A stretch of DNA of 64,000 bases from Anastrepha obliqua (lineage: Eukaryota; Arthropoda; Insecta; Diptera; Tephritidae): contig NC_072892.1 in NCBI RefSeq assembly GCF_027943255.1, positions 22,405,792-22,469,791 of the forward strand. The letters are read 5' to 3'. The notes under the pieces were generated by a model. It was not told the origin of the DNA and ran no database searches. It saw nothing but the letters and a program-made list of their open reading frames with translations. Shown piece by piece: positions 54,561 through 64,000 of the stretch; position 1 is the first letter of the stretch; each line of letters starts with the position of its first letter. A program made the translations under genes and the position numbers.

Positions 54561-55913
54561 AAAATTCTAAACTTTCTACAAAATTAAAAAAAATGCAAAA
54601 AAAATTTTGCACAATCAGTAGAAAAAATCTGGATATGCAGTTTTGTAGCCCGTTCAATTTTGGTTTAATATTGTGCAGGCTTAAATAGGCACACAATTCT
54701 TATTTATTTTGAACAATTATTTGGTAATCGTGTTGGGAATGTTTTCCCATAAACAAAAATTTCGTGCATTTATTTTATAGAAGAAACTGCATAACAACAA
54801 AAGAATTATCAAAAATAAACACGAATTTTGGGCCCTTTAAAACTTGAACCATATTGTACCGAAATTAAATGGGCTATAACAATTTATGTATATAAGTTAT
54901 CTTGTAATATGAGCCATGCATATTTTTATTAAAAAAAAACTATACATATATAGGTATGTAAATAGTTAAAACTTTGCTGAATGTTCCACTGCAATTTTCT
55001 GAACGCCTCTGTGTGCCCGTAAAATTTGTGCTTTCGGTTTGAACTTTTTGCATATTTCCCTCCATTTTGAAATAATTAGTGATAGTCGTCACCCTATTTT
55101 TTAGTTAAGACATTTTTTATGGTAATTACACCATAACTTAACCCTTATATTATCAACTTTTGTTTTCCTTTTCTTTAGAAAACACTACAGTAATTTGGCT
55201 GTCTGCATGTTTCCCACAAGGAAAGTGAAGGAAGATGAGAGATTTTCTTGATCATTTCTACCACGGAAGGTAGCTGTTAAACACGATACTAAAATCGATC
55301 GCCAAGAGATCTGCTGGCCACATTTTCATTGTTCAAAACTCGTTCAGTTCAACGTAGATGCCTGCTCTTTGTGCGTTACTTGCCGTTCAAAGTCTTGAGA
55401 CTCGTGCAAATCTCTATTTAATCAACTTCAAATTAATCCATTTGCACATATTTAAAAAAAACCGTTCGCCCGTGAATCAAGTGGAATGGGGCGTTAAGTG
55501 ACATGAATACATTTTTGTCTTTTTCTACGAGCTTGTTTATCACTAGAAAAAAAAAAAAAAAAACAATTGAGCGCCGGTAAAATGCATACTTGATGATTAA
55601 ATCAATTAAGATTTTTCGCCTTTCGTATACGTGATAATAAATTAAATATTTTCAGTTTTATATATTTATAAAGTTTATTGCGTAAACTCTGAAACTTTCG
55701 CACTAAAATTAAAAAAAAAACCTCAAAAGTAGGCTACGGAATACAACTTTGCCGATAATCAACATGTCGAACATTGAGTTTTATTAGTTTTATGGGGTAG
55801 GGGTTAAAAGTTTTAAATATCACTATTTGTAATATAAATATAATATACAGTGGCGAACACGAAAATGTGAGTATTTTCTTAACCTTTAACTTACTTATTT
55901 TTCTTATCTGATA
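54561..55913. other. gene-free stretch
   Basis: A motif near 54633 (TATGCAGTTTTGTAGCCCGT then TCAAT) repeats one near 52016 (TATGCAGTTTTATAGCCCAT then TCAAT). No gene supported. Confidence 0.45.
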
Positions 55914-57110
55914 GGTCTATCGATAAGTTCGTGCGGTTTTACAACAGATGGCGTAACTTGATTATTATTCCATCGATCCACATTTCCAAACATTCATTGG
56001 AGAGCTACTGTCGTAAGGCACAAACGTCAGTATAAGTTTTTTATTTGAAGCGTAAACAACAATATTTTTACCACACTTGAAAATGTCGAATTTCGTGCCA
56101 AATAATGTGTTTTTGCGGGGAATTCTTCTTCATTATTTTAATATGAAGAAAAAAGCAGCCGAAAGTCATCGTATCTTGGTGGAAGTTTATGGTGAGCATG
56201 CTCTAGCTGAGCGAACGTGCCAGAAGTGGTTTGCACGCTTTAAAAGTGGTGATTTTGGCTTGGAAGACGAAGAACGCGAGGGTGCGCCGCCAAAGTTCAT
56301 GGATACCGAATTGGAGGAATTGCTCGATCAAGATCCGGCTCAAACGCAAGAAGAGGTTGCAAAAACTTTGGGAGTTGATCAATCAACCATTTCCAAACGT
56401 TTAAAAGCCATGGGAATGATCCGAAAGGTAGGCCATTGGGTGCCGTATGAATTGAAGCCAAGAGACGTTGAACGCCGTTTTATGGCATGCGAACAACTGC
56501 TTCAACGGCACAAAAGAAAGGGTTTTTTGCATCGAATTGTGACTGGCGATGAAAAGTGGGTCCATTACGACAATCCAAAACGTCGGGCAACGTATGGATA
56601 CCCTGGCCATGCTTCAACATCGACGTCGGCGCAGAATATTCATGGCCTGAAGGTTATGCTGTGTATCTGGTGGGACCAGCTGGGTGTTGTGTATTATGAG
56701 CTACTGAAACCGAATGAAACGATTACGGGGGATGTCTACCGACGACAATTGATGCGTTTGAGCCGAGCACTGCGAGAAAAACGGCCGCAATACGCCGATA
56801 GACACGACAAAGTTATTTTGCAACATGACAATGCTCGGCCACATGTTGCACAAGTGGTCAAAACATACTTAGAAACGCTCAAATGGGATGTCCTACCCCA
56901 CCCGCCGTATAGTCCAGACCTTGCGCCATCCGATTACTATCTCTTCCGATCGATGCAACATGGCCTGGCTGACCAGCACTTCCGTAATTACGATGAAGTC
57001 AAAAAATGGATCGATTCGTGGATTGCGGCAAAACCGACCGAATTTTTCACAAAGGGAATCCGTGAATTGCCAGAAAGATGGGAAAAAGTAGTTATGTTTT
57101 TCTATACTAA
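55914..57110 (+). mobile_element. mariner, near intact, 3' end replaced
   Basis: The 5' end GGTCTATCGATAAGTTCGTG starts at 55914 after TA (55912-55913). The transposase is open to the penultimate motif (ERWEKVV). The expected last residues and right TIR are missing. The sequence switches within about 5 codons to TCTATACTAATATTATAAAG (57101-57120), a Helentron-like 5' terminus. Confidence 0.85.
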
Positions 57111-57198
57111 TATTATAAAGAGGAAAACTTTGTTTGTTTGTTTGTGTTTGTATAAAAAGGAAGTTGAAATAAACCAACAATGTTTCAGAGAAAACTGA
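56077..57198 (+). CDS. mariner DD34D transposase, open frame, altered C-terminus
   Basis: A 373-codon open frame. The natural start is probably the second Met (MSNFVPNNVFLRGILLHYF), as in Mos1-type mariners. Seen in order: the first helix-turn-helix (AERTCQKWFARFKSGDF), the second (QEEVAKTLGVDQSTISKRLK), WVPYELKPRDVERR, D158 in IVTGDEKWVHY, D251 in LQHDNARPH and D286 in DLAPSDYYLF. The last two are 34 residues apart, so the full DD34D triad is kept. After ERWEKVVM (res 340) the sequence is foreign (FFYTNIIKRKTLFVCLCLY). It replaces the short normal tail with about 34 residues. It may have been active until the 3' insertion; without the right TIR it cannot move itself. Confidence 0.93.
   Translation: MKMSNFVPNNVFLRGILLHYFNMKKKAAESHRILVEVYGEHALAERTCQKWFARFKSGDFGLEDEEREGAPPKFMDTELEELLDQDPAQTQEEVAKTLGVDQSTISKRLKAMGMIRKVGHWVPYELKPRDVERRFMACEQLLQRHKRKGFLHRIVTGDEKWVHYDNPKRRATYGYPGHASTSTSAQNIHGLKVMLCIWWDQLGVVYYELLKPNETITGDVYRRQLMRLSRALREKRPQYADRHDKVILQHDNARPHVAQVVKTYLETLKWDVLPHPPYSPDLAPSDYYLFRSMQHGLADQHFRNYDEVKKWIDSWIAAKPTEFFTKGIRELPERWEKVVMFFYTNIIKRKTLFVCLCLYKKEVEINQQCFREN
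57101..57145 (+). mobile_element. Helentron-like 5' terminus
   Basis: TCTATACTAATATTATAAAG followed by AGGAAAACTTTGTTTGTTTG resembles the start of insect Helentron/HINE elements (TC start, no TIR), from memory. Only this edge is recognised. The body downstream and a 3' terminus were not identified. Confidence 0.5.
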
Positions 57199-57199
57199 A

Positions 57200-60100
57200 A
57201 AGATTTATATTTTTCTTTCCGAATGCTGTAAATGGCACGAAATTAGATATGTTTATTTAAATTTCTAACCATTATGAATCAAAGAAAGTTTATTTAATTA
57301 AAAGAAAGAAAATGATGTAAAACTTATTACCACCTCTATATACACACATACATATGTACTATACATGAACGTTAAAAAGTTCCCCCTCATAAGTTAAAGA
57401 TTAAAGTTAAAACTTAAAGGACAAGTGAAAACTTAAACAATTTTTTTGTATCGCACGAGGTTCAGTTTTGATGTTGATTCAAAGTTATACATTATCATAG
57501 TTTATATTAATAGTTTATATTAAAAAAAAAATTAAATAATAATAATCTCACGGTTGGCAAAAACTGGCAGCCAATTTATATTCTTAATGTATTTCTTTCA
57601 AATCATCTATTAATTGAAAAAAAAAAAAAAACATTATTTATCAACATATTTGCTCTCACAAAGCAAATTAGTATAACCTGTAATATTTTTAGTGTCCGGA
57701 TCTCAATGTACAAAACTGTACAAAAGCACTCGTTTTTCCTGCATAACCCTGATATAAATAAAAGTAGGTGGTGTTACCGCGTGGTTAAAAGAGAAAGAAG
57801 TGCTATCACATTTTCATAGGCCGAAAATCATTGTAAATAAAGGACTCGAATATTGAAATCTGCATTGAAAGAAAATATATGTACATATATGCATACATGT
57901 ATGTATATGTGTGGATATATAAATACAAATGCATTAACATTAATGTATGCATACACAACAAATTCATACAATTTGTTTTGTGGGGGAGCGTTTGAAGGGC
58001 TATGATTTGTCCGTCTCTAGCTGCAGGCGCGCAAGGGTTACGACGGTTATACCTGACATATTCATAGATATGTATGTACTATACATTCAGCTGTACGTAA
58101 CAAACTAAAAACAACGACCAACTCACATATGAATTTGATTCATATATATACAGGTACACGGTTGCAGTTGCAGTCGCACGTACAAGCGTGAGAGCGAAAC
58201 AGCGACAAAAACAATGACAAAATGCATGTAAATGGGGAAACTGAGCGTGATTGAATAGAAAAGTAGTTAAGAAGAGATGAAATATTCTTTAGAGAGCAAA
58301 TTGAAAACGGAAAATGGAAAATAGAGAAAACAGAAACGGAAAAAATAAACGAGAAAACTAAATGAAGGAACTACTTACCCAGCAATTTGGCTGATGATTG
58401 ATTAATATGAACTTTGCTAGTATAGCAAAATTTAAAATTCAACAGCAAAATTTCATGGGAAAGCTGATTTCGTTTATTCATAAATCAGCTGGAACTCAAG
58501 GAGTTGCTTATTTCCATCCAACCTCCATATACTTGTGTATACTTGGCCCTTTATTATTTTCTAATTGGCGAGTTTGTCAACGAATATGTCGATTTCCAAA
58601 CTCGTACAGCAAGTGATTTTTATATTTTCTTTTATTTCTACGTTGTCTTCTTGTATAAACTTCTTTCACAGCTCTTTAGCCAGTTTTTCTTCGACGACTT
58701 GCTCGTTGTTTAATGCCTTGCGTTGCCCGTTTACAAGTACTGCGTATATATTTATTTGCTTTTTTTGGAGCTTGATTGCTTGTGTGTATGTTCTTTATTT
58801 ATGCTTGCTCTTTATCTGTTTCGCTTCTTATATGCTTCGGTCCCTTACAATTGCTCTATTCATTATTTTTTCTATTAGTTATCTCGTTCCTCCGTTTTAC
58901 CTAATTCTCAATTCAATCGCGTGAAGAATTAAAGATGTCACCGTCGAATCGAATTTTTTACACCCAAAAAGAAACTTGAAGACGAATATATAATACCAAC
59001 TCCAATGTTATTCCATAATTTCATATATTCTTCCTTTCGTTTATTTTCGTATTTTCTTTGAATTGCACTAATACTTTGTTCGAATCACACAAATACGGTT
59101 CTCCTTGTATATGTATTCATTATATTTTTATTTTTGCTGGCCTCAATGGGGCTTTCAGCTGATTTTTTGAAAATTTATTATCATCTAACTAACCTTCACT
59201 TACAGAATCGTTCTCATCACTTTTATCTTGATTACGATAGCATTTCGCGTTTAATTTTTCTAATAAAAATTAAAAATTAGAGCATATAAAAAATTTCTAG
59301 CACAACAACGCACTTTTCGACTTCCAATGTGTAATGAGGGAAGAAAAACTCTGCTGACTGCATTGAAGGGGCAAAAGATTTTTAATTACATAGCTGCAGA
59401 GTTGCATTTGCTTATGATAATAAGTATATATAGCGTACGGAACGGATGTATTCTTACGCAGATACGCATTAAATATATTCATCAATGAACTAGAAAACGT
59501 CTTAGCCTTCTGCGAATAATTATAGAAGAGGATGTTGAGCAAATTTAGAGTTAATTCACAAATAGAGGACAGTCATCGAAATAACCCGGGCATTTTCCAC
59601 GATGTACAGGATGCAAAAGTGTTGTCAATATCAAACCGTTAATTGGCTCTCTGCAAATTTGAGCTACTCAGCTGATTTGTTGACGTAATAAAGGAATATG
59701 ACAGCGATTTGCCTACAACAGAAGTCGCCAAAAATTGAGATAGTGTTTTTGATACACGATTTCGTTGCCGCTTGAAAAAAATACAAATCTTTATCCACCC
59801 ATTTATATACATTAAACCGCTAATTGTGGTAATACACAAAACAGTATACAAAACGCAAACAATAATACCTCATTGGCCAGTGAAGTTTGCTATCAATGCT
59901 GGCCATGTTCACAAATGAAGAACCAAATTCTCCTAGACCATGCTGTGCTTCTCGTAAATTGCTGCTGATGATAGTTGTCATATAATTTGTATTTGCATGA
60001 TATGAATCCAACACAAAATGTTTTCTTATACCCGATCCAAATTTTATTTTATCTATTCAATTCATTTTGCTCACTATTTGTATTTAATAACAATATTGAA

Positions 60101-60290
60101 AACTTGGTTAATACAAATATGGCTACATTTTGCTCATCCGGGCAAAGTTTTACTAATATTTACCTGGAATAATTTAAGTGCAAAGATTGAAATACTTAAT
60201 TTATATTTCTAATTTTCTTTGCATAAGTAATGGATCCAAAAAGCAGTTGTAGATTCCATCGCCTGTAAAACATTCAAAACCACCACATCG
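57200..60290. other. gene-free stretch
   Basis: No gene supported. TACATATG microsatellites near 57880-57920. Open frames at 58.4-58.9 kb are hydrophobic, T-rich and lack domains. Nothing else recognised. Confidence 0.45.
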
Positions 60291-61235
60291 CAAGAGAAAA
60301 CGCATCAGACCAATCATCTTTTACGCCTCAGTGGTCTAGCGGCAACGGAGCTTAGTTAAGTCCACACTCCGAGAACTAGACAGGCTGCAAAGAAGCGTGT
60401 TGTTATGCATTACGGGTGCCATGAGTACAACCTCTGGCGATGCCCTAAATGCTCTGCTTGATTTGCTCTCCTTGGATCTTAAGATACGACAGGAAGCAAT
60501 AAAAGCAATGTGTAGACTCCATAAATATGGTTTCCGGCCCGAAGAGGGAACTTCCGGACACAGAGAAATCTTTAAGTTGCTATCTGAGCAGTATCCACTG
60601 TTTTTTGGCACCTAAAGACGACCTGATCTGACCCATAGTTTCATTAGGAACGAAATTTGAAGAAAGATTTCCATTACGTGAGCAATGGAGCAATCCAGAA
60701 TGCATTGGAGGTTTGACGGATATTTTCTTTACCGATGGGTCCAAGAATGAAATAGGATCTGGAGCCAGATGGTACTTAAACGATAGTATCACTATGCTAT
60801 GGGGGAAATGGCAACTGTTTTCCAAACGGAAATTTTTGCCAGCCTGAAAGTAGCCGAATGGATAATCGAGAGGAGATGGAGCGGGAAACAGATTGGAGTT
60901 TTCAGATTATATATGCAATTTACATATAGAGCGATGGGCTGATCTAGAACGCTGCAGACTGCAAAGAGTTTTGTGACAAGTTTGAACAGAAAACTTTCAA
61001 ACTTTCTACTAAAACTTGGAAGGAAAGACGTGCGGTTGATGGTCGGTGTTATTATTACAGGACACAACTCATGGGGTCAGCATATGACCACCATTGGAAT
61101 CATTGAGAACCCAATGTGCCTGTTTTGCTTGAAGGAGGCGGATAGCACGGAACACTTTCTTTGTGAGTGTCCTGCCTTTGCTAGAGCAAGTCTACGAGTT
61201 CGACATCGGGACACATGTCGTGAGAATAAGTAATA
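60290..61235 (+). pseudogene. LINE remnant (RT thumb to C-terminal Cys/His)
   Basis: RPIIFYASVV and LDRLQRSVLLCITGAMSTT with SGDALNALLDLLSLDLKIRQ (60320-60500) match the RT thumb (compare RVQRSALIGISGALRTTPT in the 15.5-kb LINE). RNase H start FFTDGSKNE (60725-60750) follows. The C-terminal part is MCLFCLKEADSTEHFLCECP (61110-61170), a CxxC-H-C motif. Several stops and frame changes. Confidence 0.82.
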
Positions 61236-62304
61236 TTCGTTCTCTAAAACTGGAAAATATTTACAGATTTGCCAAAAAATCTGGAAAATTCTCACAGGAC
61301 TAACTACCTTTATATCTGTCTCTATTCTTTCCTATCTATTTCTCTGCCACTTTTCTCCTTCCCCCCTTGACTATCTACCATCTTTTTAGACCTTTAAATC
61401 CACTGTTTTTTTGAGCCTGAGTATTTTAGGAGCCACCAAATCTCTTGGTGCTCCTGCGCTCGACATATTCAAATTTCAATTTCAAGAAAAAACTAAGTCA
61501 TTTTGTTTGGATACGCCTTGGAAATATAGGCTTCCTTCATTATGGAGTAAAGGAAAAGTCACATCGTTGGGCTCTTCTGTTTTGAGGTTTTACACACAAA
61601 AAATTATAACAACTTTTCTATTGAGAGGCCCGTACTAGTCTTAAGTTTTTAACTATAACATATAGTTTCGGTTTCGTTTATGGGTTTTCCTTTTAATTGG
61701 AATACTGTTATATTTTTTTATTATCTGTTAACAAAGTTAAGACCTTAAATTGGAATTTCAAAGTATATTTCACTACTCGCTTTTAATTGTTTATATTGCA
61801 TTAAACTCAGGTGGTTTGAAATAATTTTGCACATTAATAGCCCTTTACGAATACGACAGAGAAAGTGTGAAACATAACTGCAGCTAACTTCGTTGACTTT
61901 TAGACGTAAAAGATTTTTCACGCGATGTCTTCAACCTTCATTCGCACAGAAAATTTGCAAGAGTTTTTATTTGATTTCCAATTTTGATAAAAAATGTCTT
62001 AATATTTAGATTTAGAAGCATATAAAGCAAAAATTGAAGATAACTTTCATTTGAAAAATTGTATATTCAGTGTCGTAATTGTGAATATTTGCCAGCGTGT
62101 CTCGCCCGGAAAGTAGAAGCGTGAGTGTACCGCCAGACAAAAGCTAAAATGTATTTGCTACAGCGTCACGCTTGCAAACTCAAAATGAATATGCTTAATT
62201 CATGCGTTATATTTCAACTGTTTAATTAACTCTTTATTGTTATTAGCAGATTCATCGTTAGTGGAATTGGGATCTACCAATTAGTTTTAGGTATAGTTTA
62301 AGAC
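61236..62304. other. Wdr33 upstream region
   Basis: No other gene supported. An acceptor-like ATTGTTATTAGCAG ends at about 62250, so the 5'UTR may be split. The Wdr33 ATG follows at 62305. A short imperfect palindrome GGAGCCACCAAATCTCTTGG then TGCTCC lies at about 61430-61455. Confidence 0.45.
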
Positions 62305-63450
62305 ATGGAATTCCAGCAGCCTCCACCACTACCACAAACTGATGTTTCCCAACCGCCACCTCAATTGACAGCACCCTCGGCATTAGCTACAAATGCAACA
62401 CTATTGCCATCTCAATCTGGGGGCGCCAATTCTTATGGCTCACATCACCGCAATCACTATCATCCACATCATGGCGGTGCCGGCAAGCCGGGCCACCCAT
62501 ATTTTAAACCCTTCAATCCCGGTGGTTTTCAGAGGCCATTCGGCATGACACAGGATGATTTTGATGGCAAGCGTTTGCGAAAAAGTGTCATGCGTAAAAC
62601 GGTTGATTACAACGCATCTATTGTAAAAGCATTGGAGGTAAATTTATAATATATTTGTTAACAACTTGTTTAACGTCTGAAAATTAAATGGTCTTTTTCG
62701 TCTTAGACACGTTTATGGACACGTGATCAACGAGATCGACATGCGCCACAACCCGAAAGTATTTATGTACCCGAACTTCTGCCACCGTCCAGTTACTTAG
62801 ATAACCCGTCGAATGCAGTGACTACCCGCTTTGTAAAAACTGCCACAAATAAAATGCGTTGTCCTATTTTTACACTCGCCTGGACACCAGAAGGCAGACG
62901 TTTGGTCACCGGTGCCAGCTCAGGTGAATTCACTCTATGGAATGGATTGACTTTCAATTTTGAAACCATATTGCAGGTTAGTGAAATAAAAATTATAGTG
63001 GAGAGAACTAAAAGTTCCAAAAGAAACAATCTTAATTTTGAGTTCGACTAGAAAAATTAATGACTTGCTAAAATTGTGAAAATTGTATGAAACTTTTTAG
63101 TAATATCAAAAGTTTTTAGAAACACATTGTAATCGACATTATTTTTGATGCTATTATTTTGACACAAACTAAGTATACATATATTTTTTTCTTAATCTTA
63201 TAATTTTGCTGACTTTTATCATCACATCGAATGACTTTGTTGGATACGCGTTGAAATGAATGTAACTACTATATGCACCGATGATTTGCTCACAACAGGC
63301 ACATGATGTCCCCGTACGTACAATGGTATGGTCCCACAATGACAGTTGGATGGTGACTGGCGATCACTCGGGCTATGTCAAATATTGGCAATCGAATATG
63401 AATAACGTGAAAATGTTTCAGGCACACAAGGAGGCGATTAGGGGAATAAG
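62305..63450 (+). CDS. Wdr33: Wdr33 (CPSF subunit), 5' part: exons 1-3
   Basis: Exons 62305-62637, 62707-62976 and 63299-63450 with GT-AG junctions and phases 0, 0 and 2. The first about 75 residues are Pro/Gly/His-rich and specific to this lineage. Then comes the strongly conserved [18 protein letters not shown]. Exon 2 has [30 protein letters not shown] and [20 protein letters not shown]. Exon 3 starts [20 protein letters not shown] and has [20 protein letters not shown]. This is the start of the WD40 propeller. In the cleavage and polyadenylation specificity factor, Wdr33 helps recognise AAUAAA in the nucleus (family knowledge). The next exon, completing a Ser codon (AG|N), was not found before 64000, so the gene continues to the right. 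Confidence 0.95.
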
Positions 63451-64000
63451 GTATAGCTTACTAATTCCAATACTATTCTACTTTTATTACTCGTACATGA
63501 AATTACGTTTACTACAAACACCACCACAGCTACAGTGCCCTCTCTTATTAGTGTACAATTTCTTAAAACTATATCTACTATTTCTGAATATCTCATTAAA
63601 CACTTTAGTACTCCCTTGAAACATTGCTATTTTTAACTTCAATTTGTTTGAGTAATACCTAACAGTAATAAAATATTTAGTTTGATTTCAATAAAGTATA
63701 TCGAGTTTAACAAAATGTGTGAGGAAATAAAAAATATTAGGTACACGTTTTGCGACCTTGATGGTACGAACGCAAACGTTATATTTTTTGTGTATTTCGG
63801 AGAGGCACTGTTTAATTATAATTTTCTCTTTGATACGAGTAGTTGCTAAAACTTATTTGAATTTCATTGATACAAAATATTTTAACAGTATAATATTGTT
63901 GTTGTTTGTTTGCTGTCGATAATATAAAAATAAAGAAATGAATGAGTGATACAATAAGTGTGCGTGTGCATGTGTTTGTGTGAATGTGAAAGTCGAGGTT
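63451..64000 (+). other. Wdr33 intron 3 (continues past the edge)
   Basis: It starts GTATAGCT after AAG. No acceptor followed by a WD-repeat continuation was found. An apparent open frame from exon 3 runs to 63619 and is intron sequence. Confidence 0.7.

Overview
The window is nuclear DNA of a higher fly (Diptera). It holds three conserved genes in a large, AT-rich, transposon-filled landscape with TACA/TATG microsatellites, short GT-AG introns and fly-like protein sequences. The mix of repeats (a tRNA-derived SINE with a GCCGTAGCCGAATGGG head, rosa-like DD41D mariners, Minos-like Tc1 elements, LOA/R1-like LINEs) suggests a tephritid fruit fly. That placement is an inference and was not searched.

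Host genes: Rab23 (3741-4481, +, single coding exon, complete); Atg17/FIP200 (31344-26850, -, five coding exons joined here with consistent phases to 1382 codons, complete); and the 5' part of Wdr33 (62305-63450, +, three exons, running off the right edge). They act in separate processes: vesicle and planar-polarity signalling, autophagy initiation, and mRNA 3'-end formation. They share a chromosomal block rather than a pathway.

Repeats, left to right: LINE RNase H remnant (1.1-1.6 kb); SINE with an 18-bp duplication (2.2 kb); mariner with TIRs (6.17-7.46 kb); decayed LINE (7.7-9.1 kb); a composite block (10.27-13.47 kb) with a 127-bp tandem array interrupted by an intact-ended Tc1-like element; a truncated DD41D mariner (13.5-14.4 kb); a 5'-truncated LINE with open RT and RNase H (15.5-17.6 kb); a LINE with a SINE inside (17.6-18.7 kb); three Harbinger-like mini-elements carrying a Myb-like ORF (19.1, 20.0-22.5 and 24.3-24.8 kb), the second hosting another Tc1 copy; a Helentron endonuclease fragment (23.1-23.7 kb); and a jockey-like LINE with a SINE inside (25.9-26.8 kb) beside Atg17. 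Right of Atg17 lie a decayed mariner (32.4-33.3 kb), a three-deep Tc1/mariner nest (34.04-36.70 kb), a hAT-like MITE (38.2 kb), an old DD41D copy (38.9-39.6 kb), further SINEs, two more MITEs (42.0 and 47.4 kb), a DD37D maT element with matching TIRs (43.69-44.96 kb), a 1.2-kb AT-rich minisatellite (53.3-54.6 kb), a nearly intact mariner whose 3' end is replaced by Helentron-like sequence (55.9-57.2 kb), and a LINE remnant (60.3-61.2 kb).

The most interesting structures are: the Tc1-like pair, whose 215-bp TIRs are each bracketed by an inverted pair of an 18-bp motif; the small Harbinger-like elements that keep a spliced Myb ORF but lack the catalytic transposase domain; the tandem nesting of three Tc1/mariner elements at shared TA sites; and a 72-nt stop-free intron in Atg17 that would insert a hydrophobic segment if retained.
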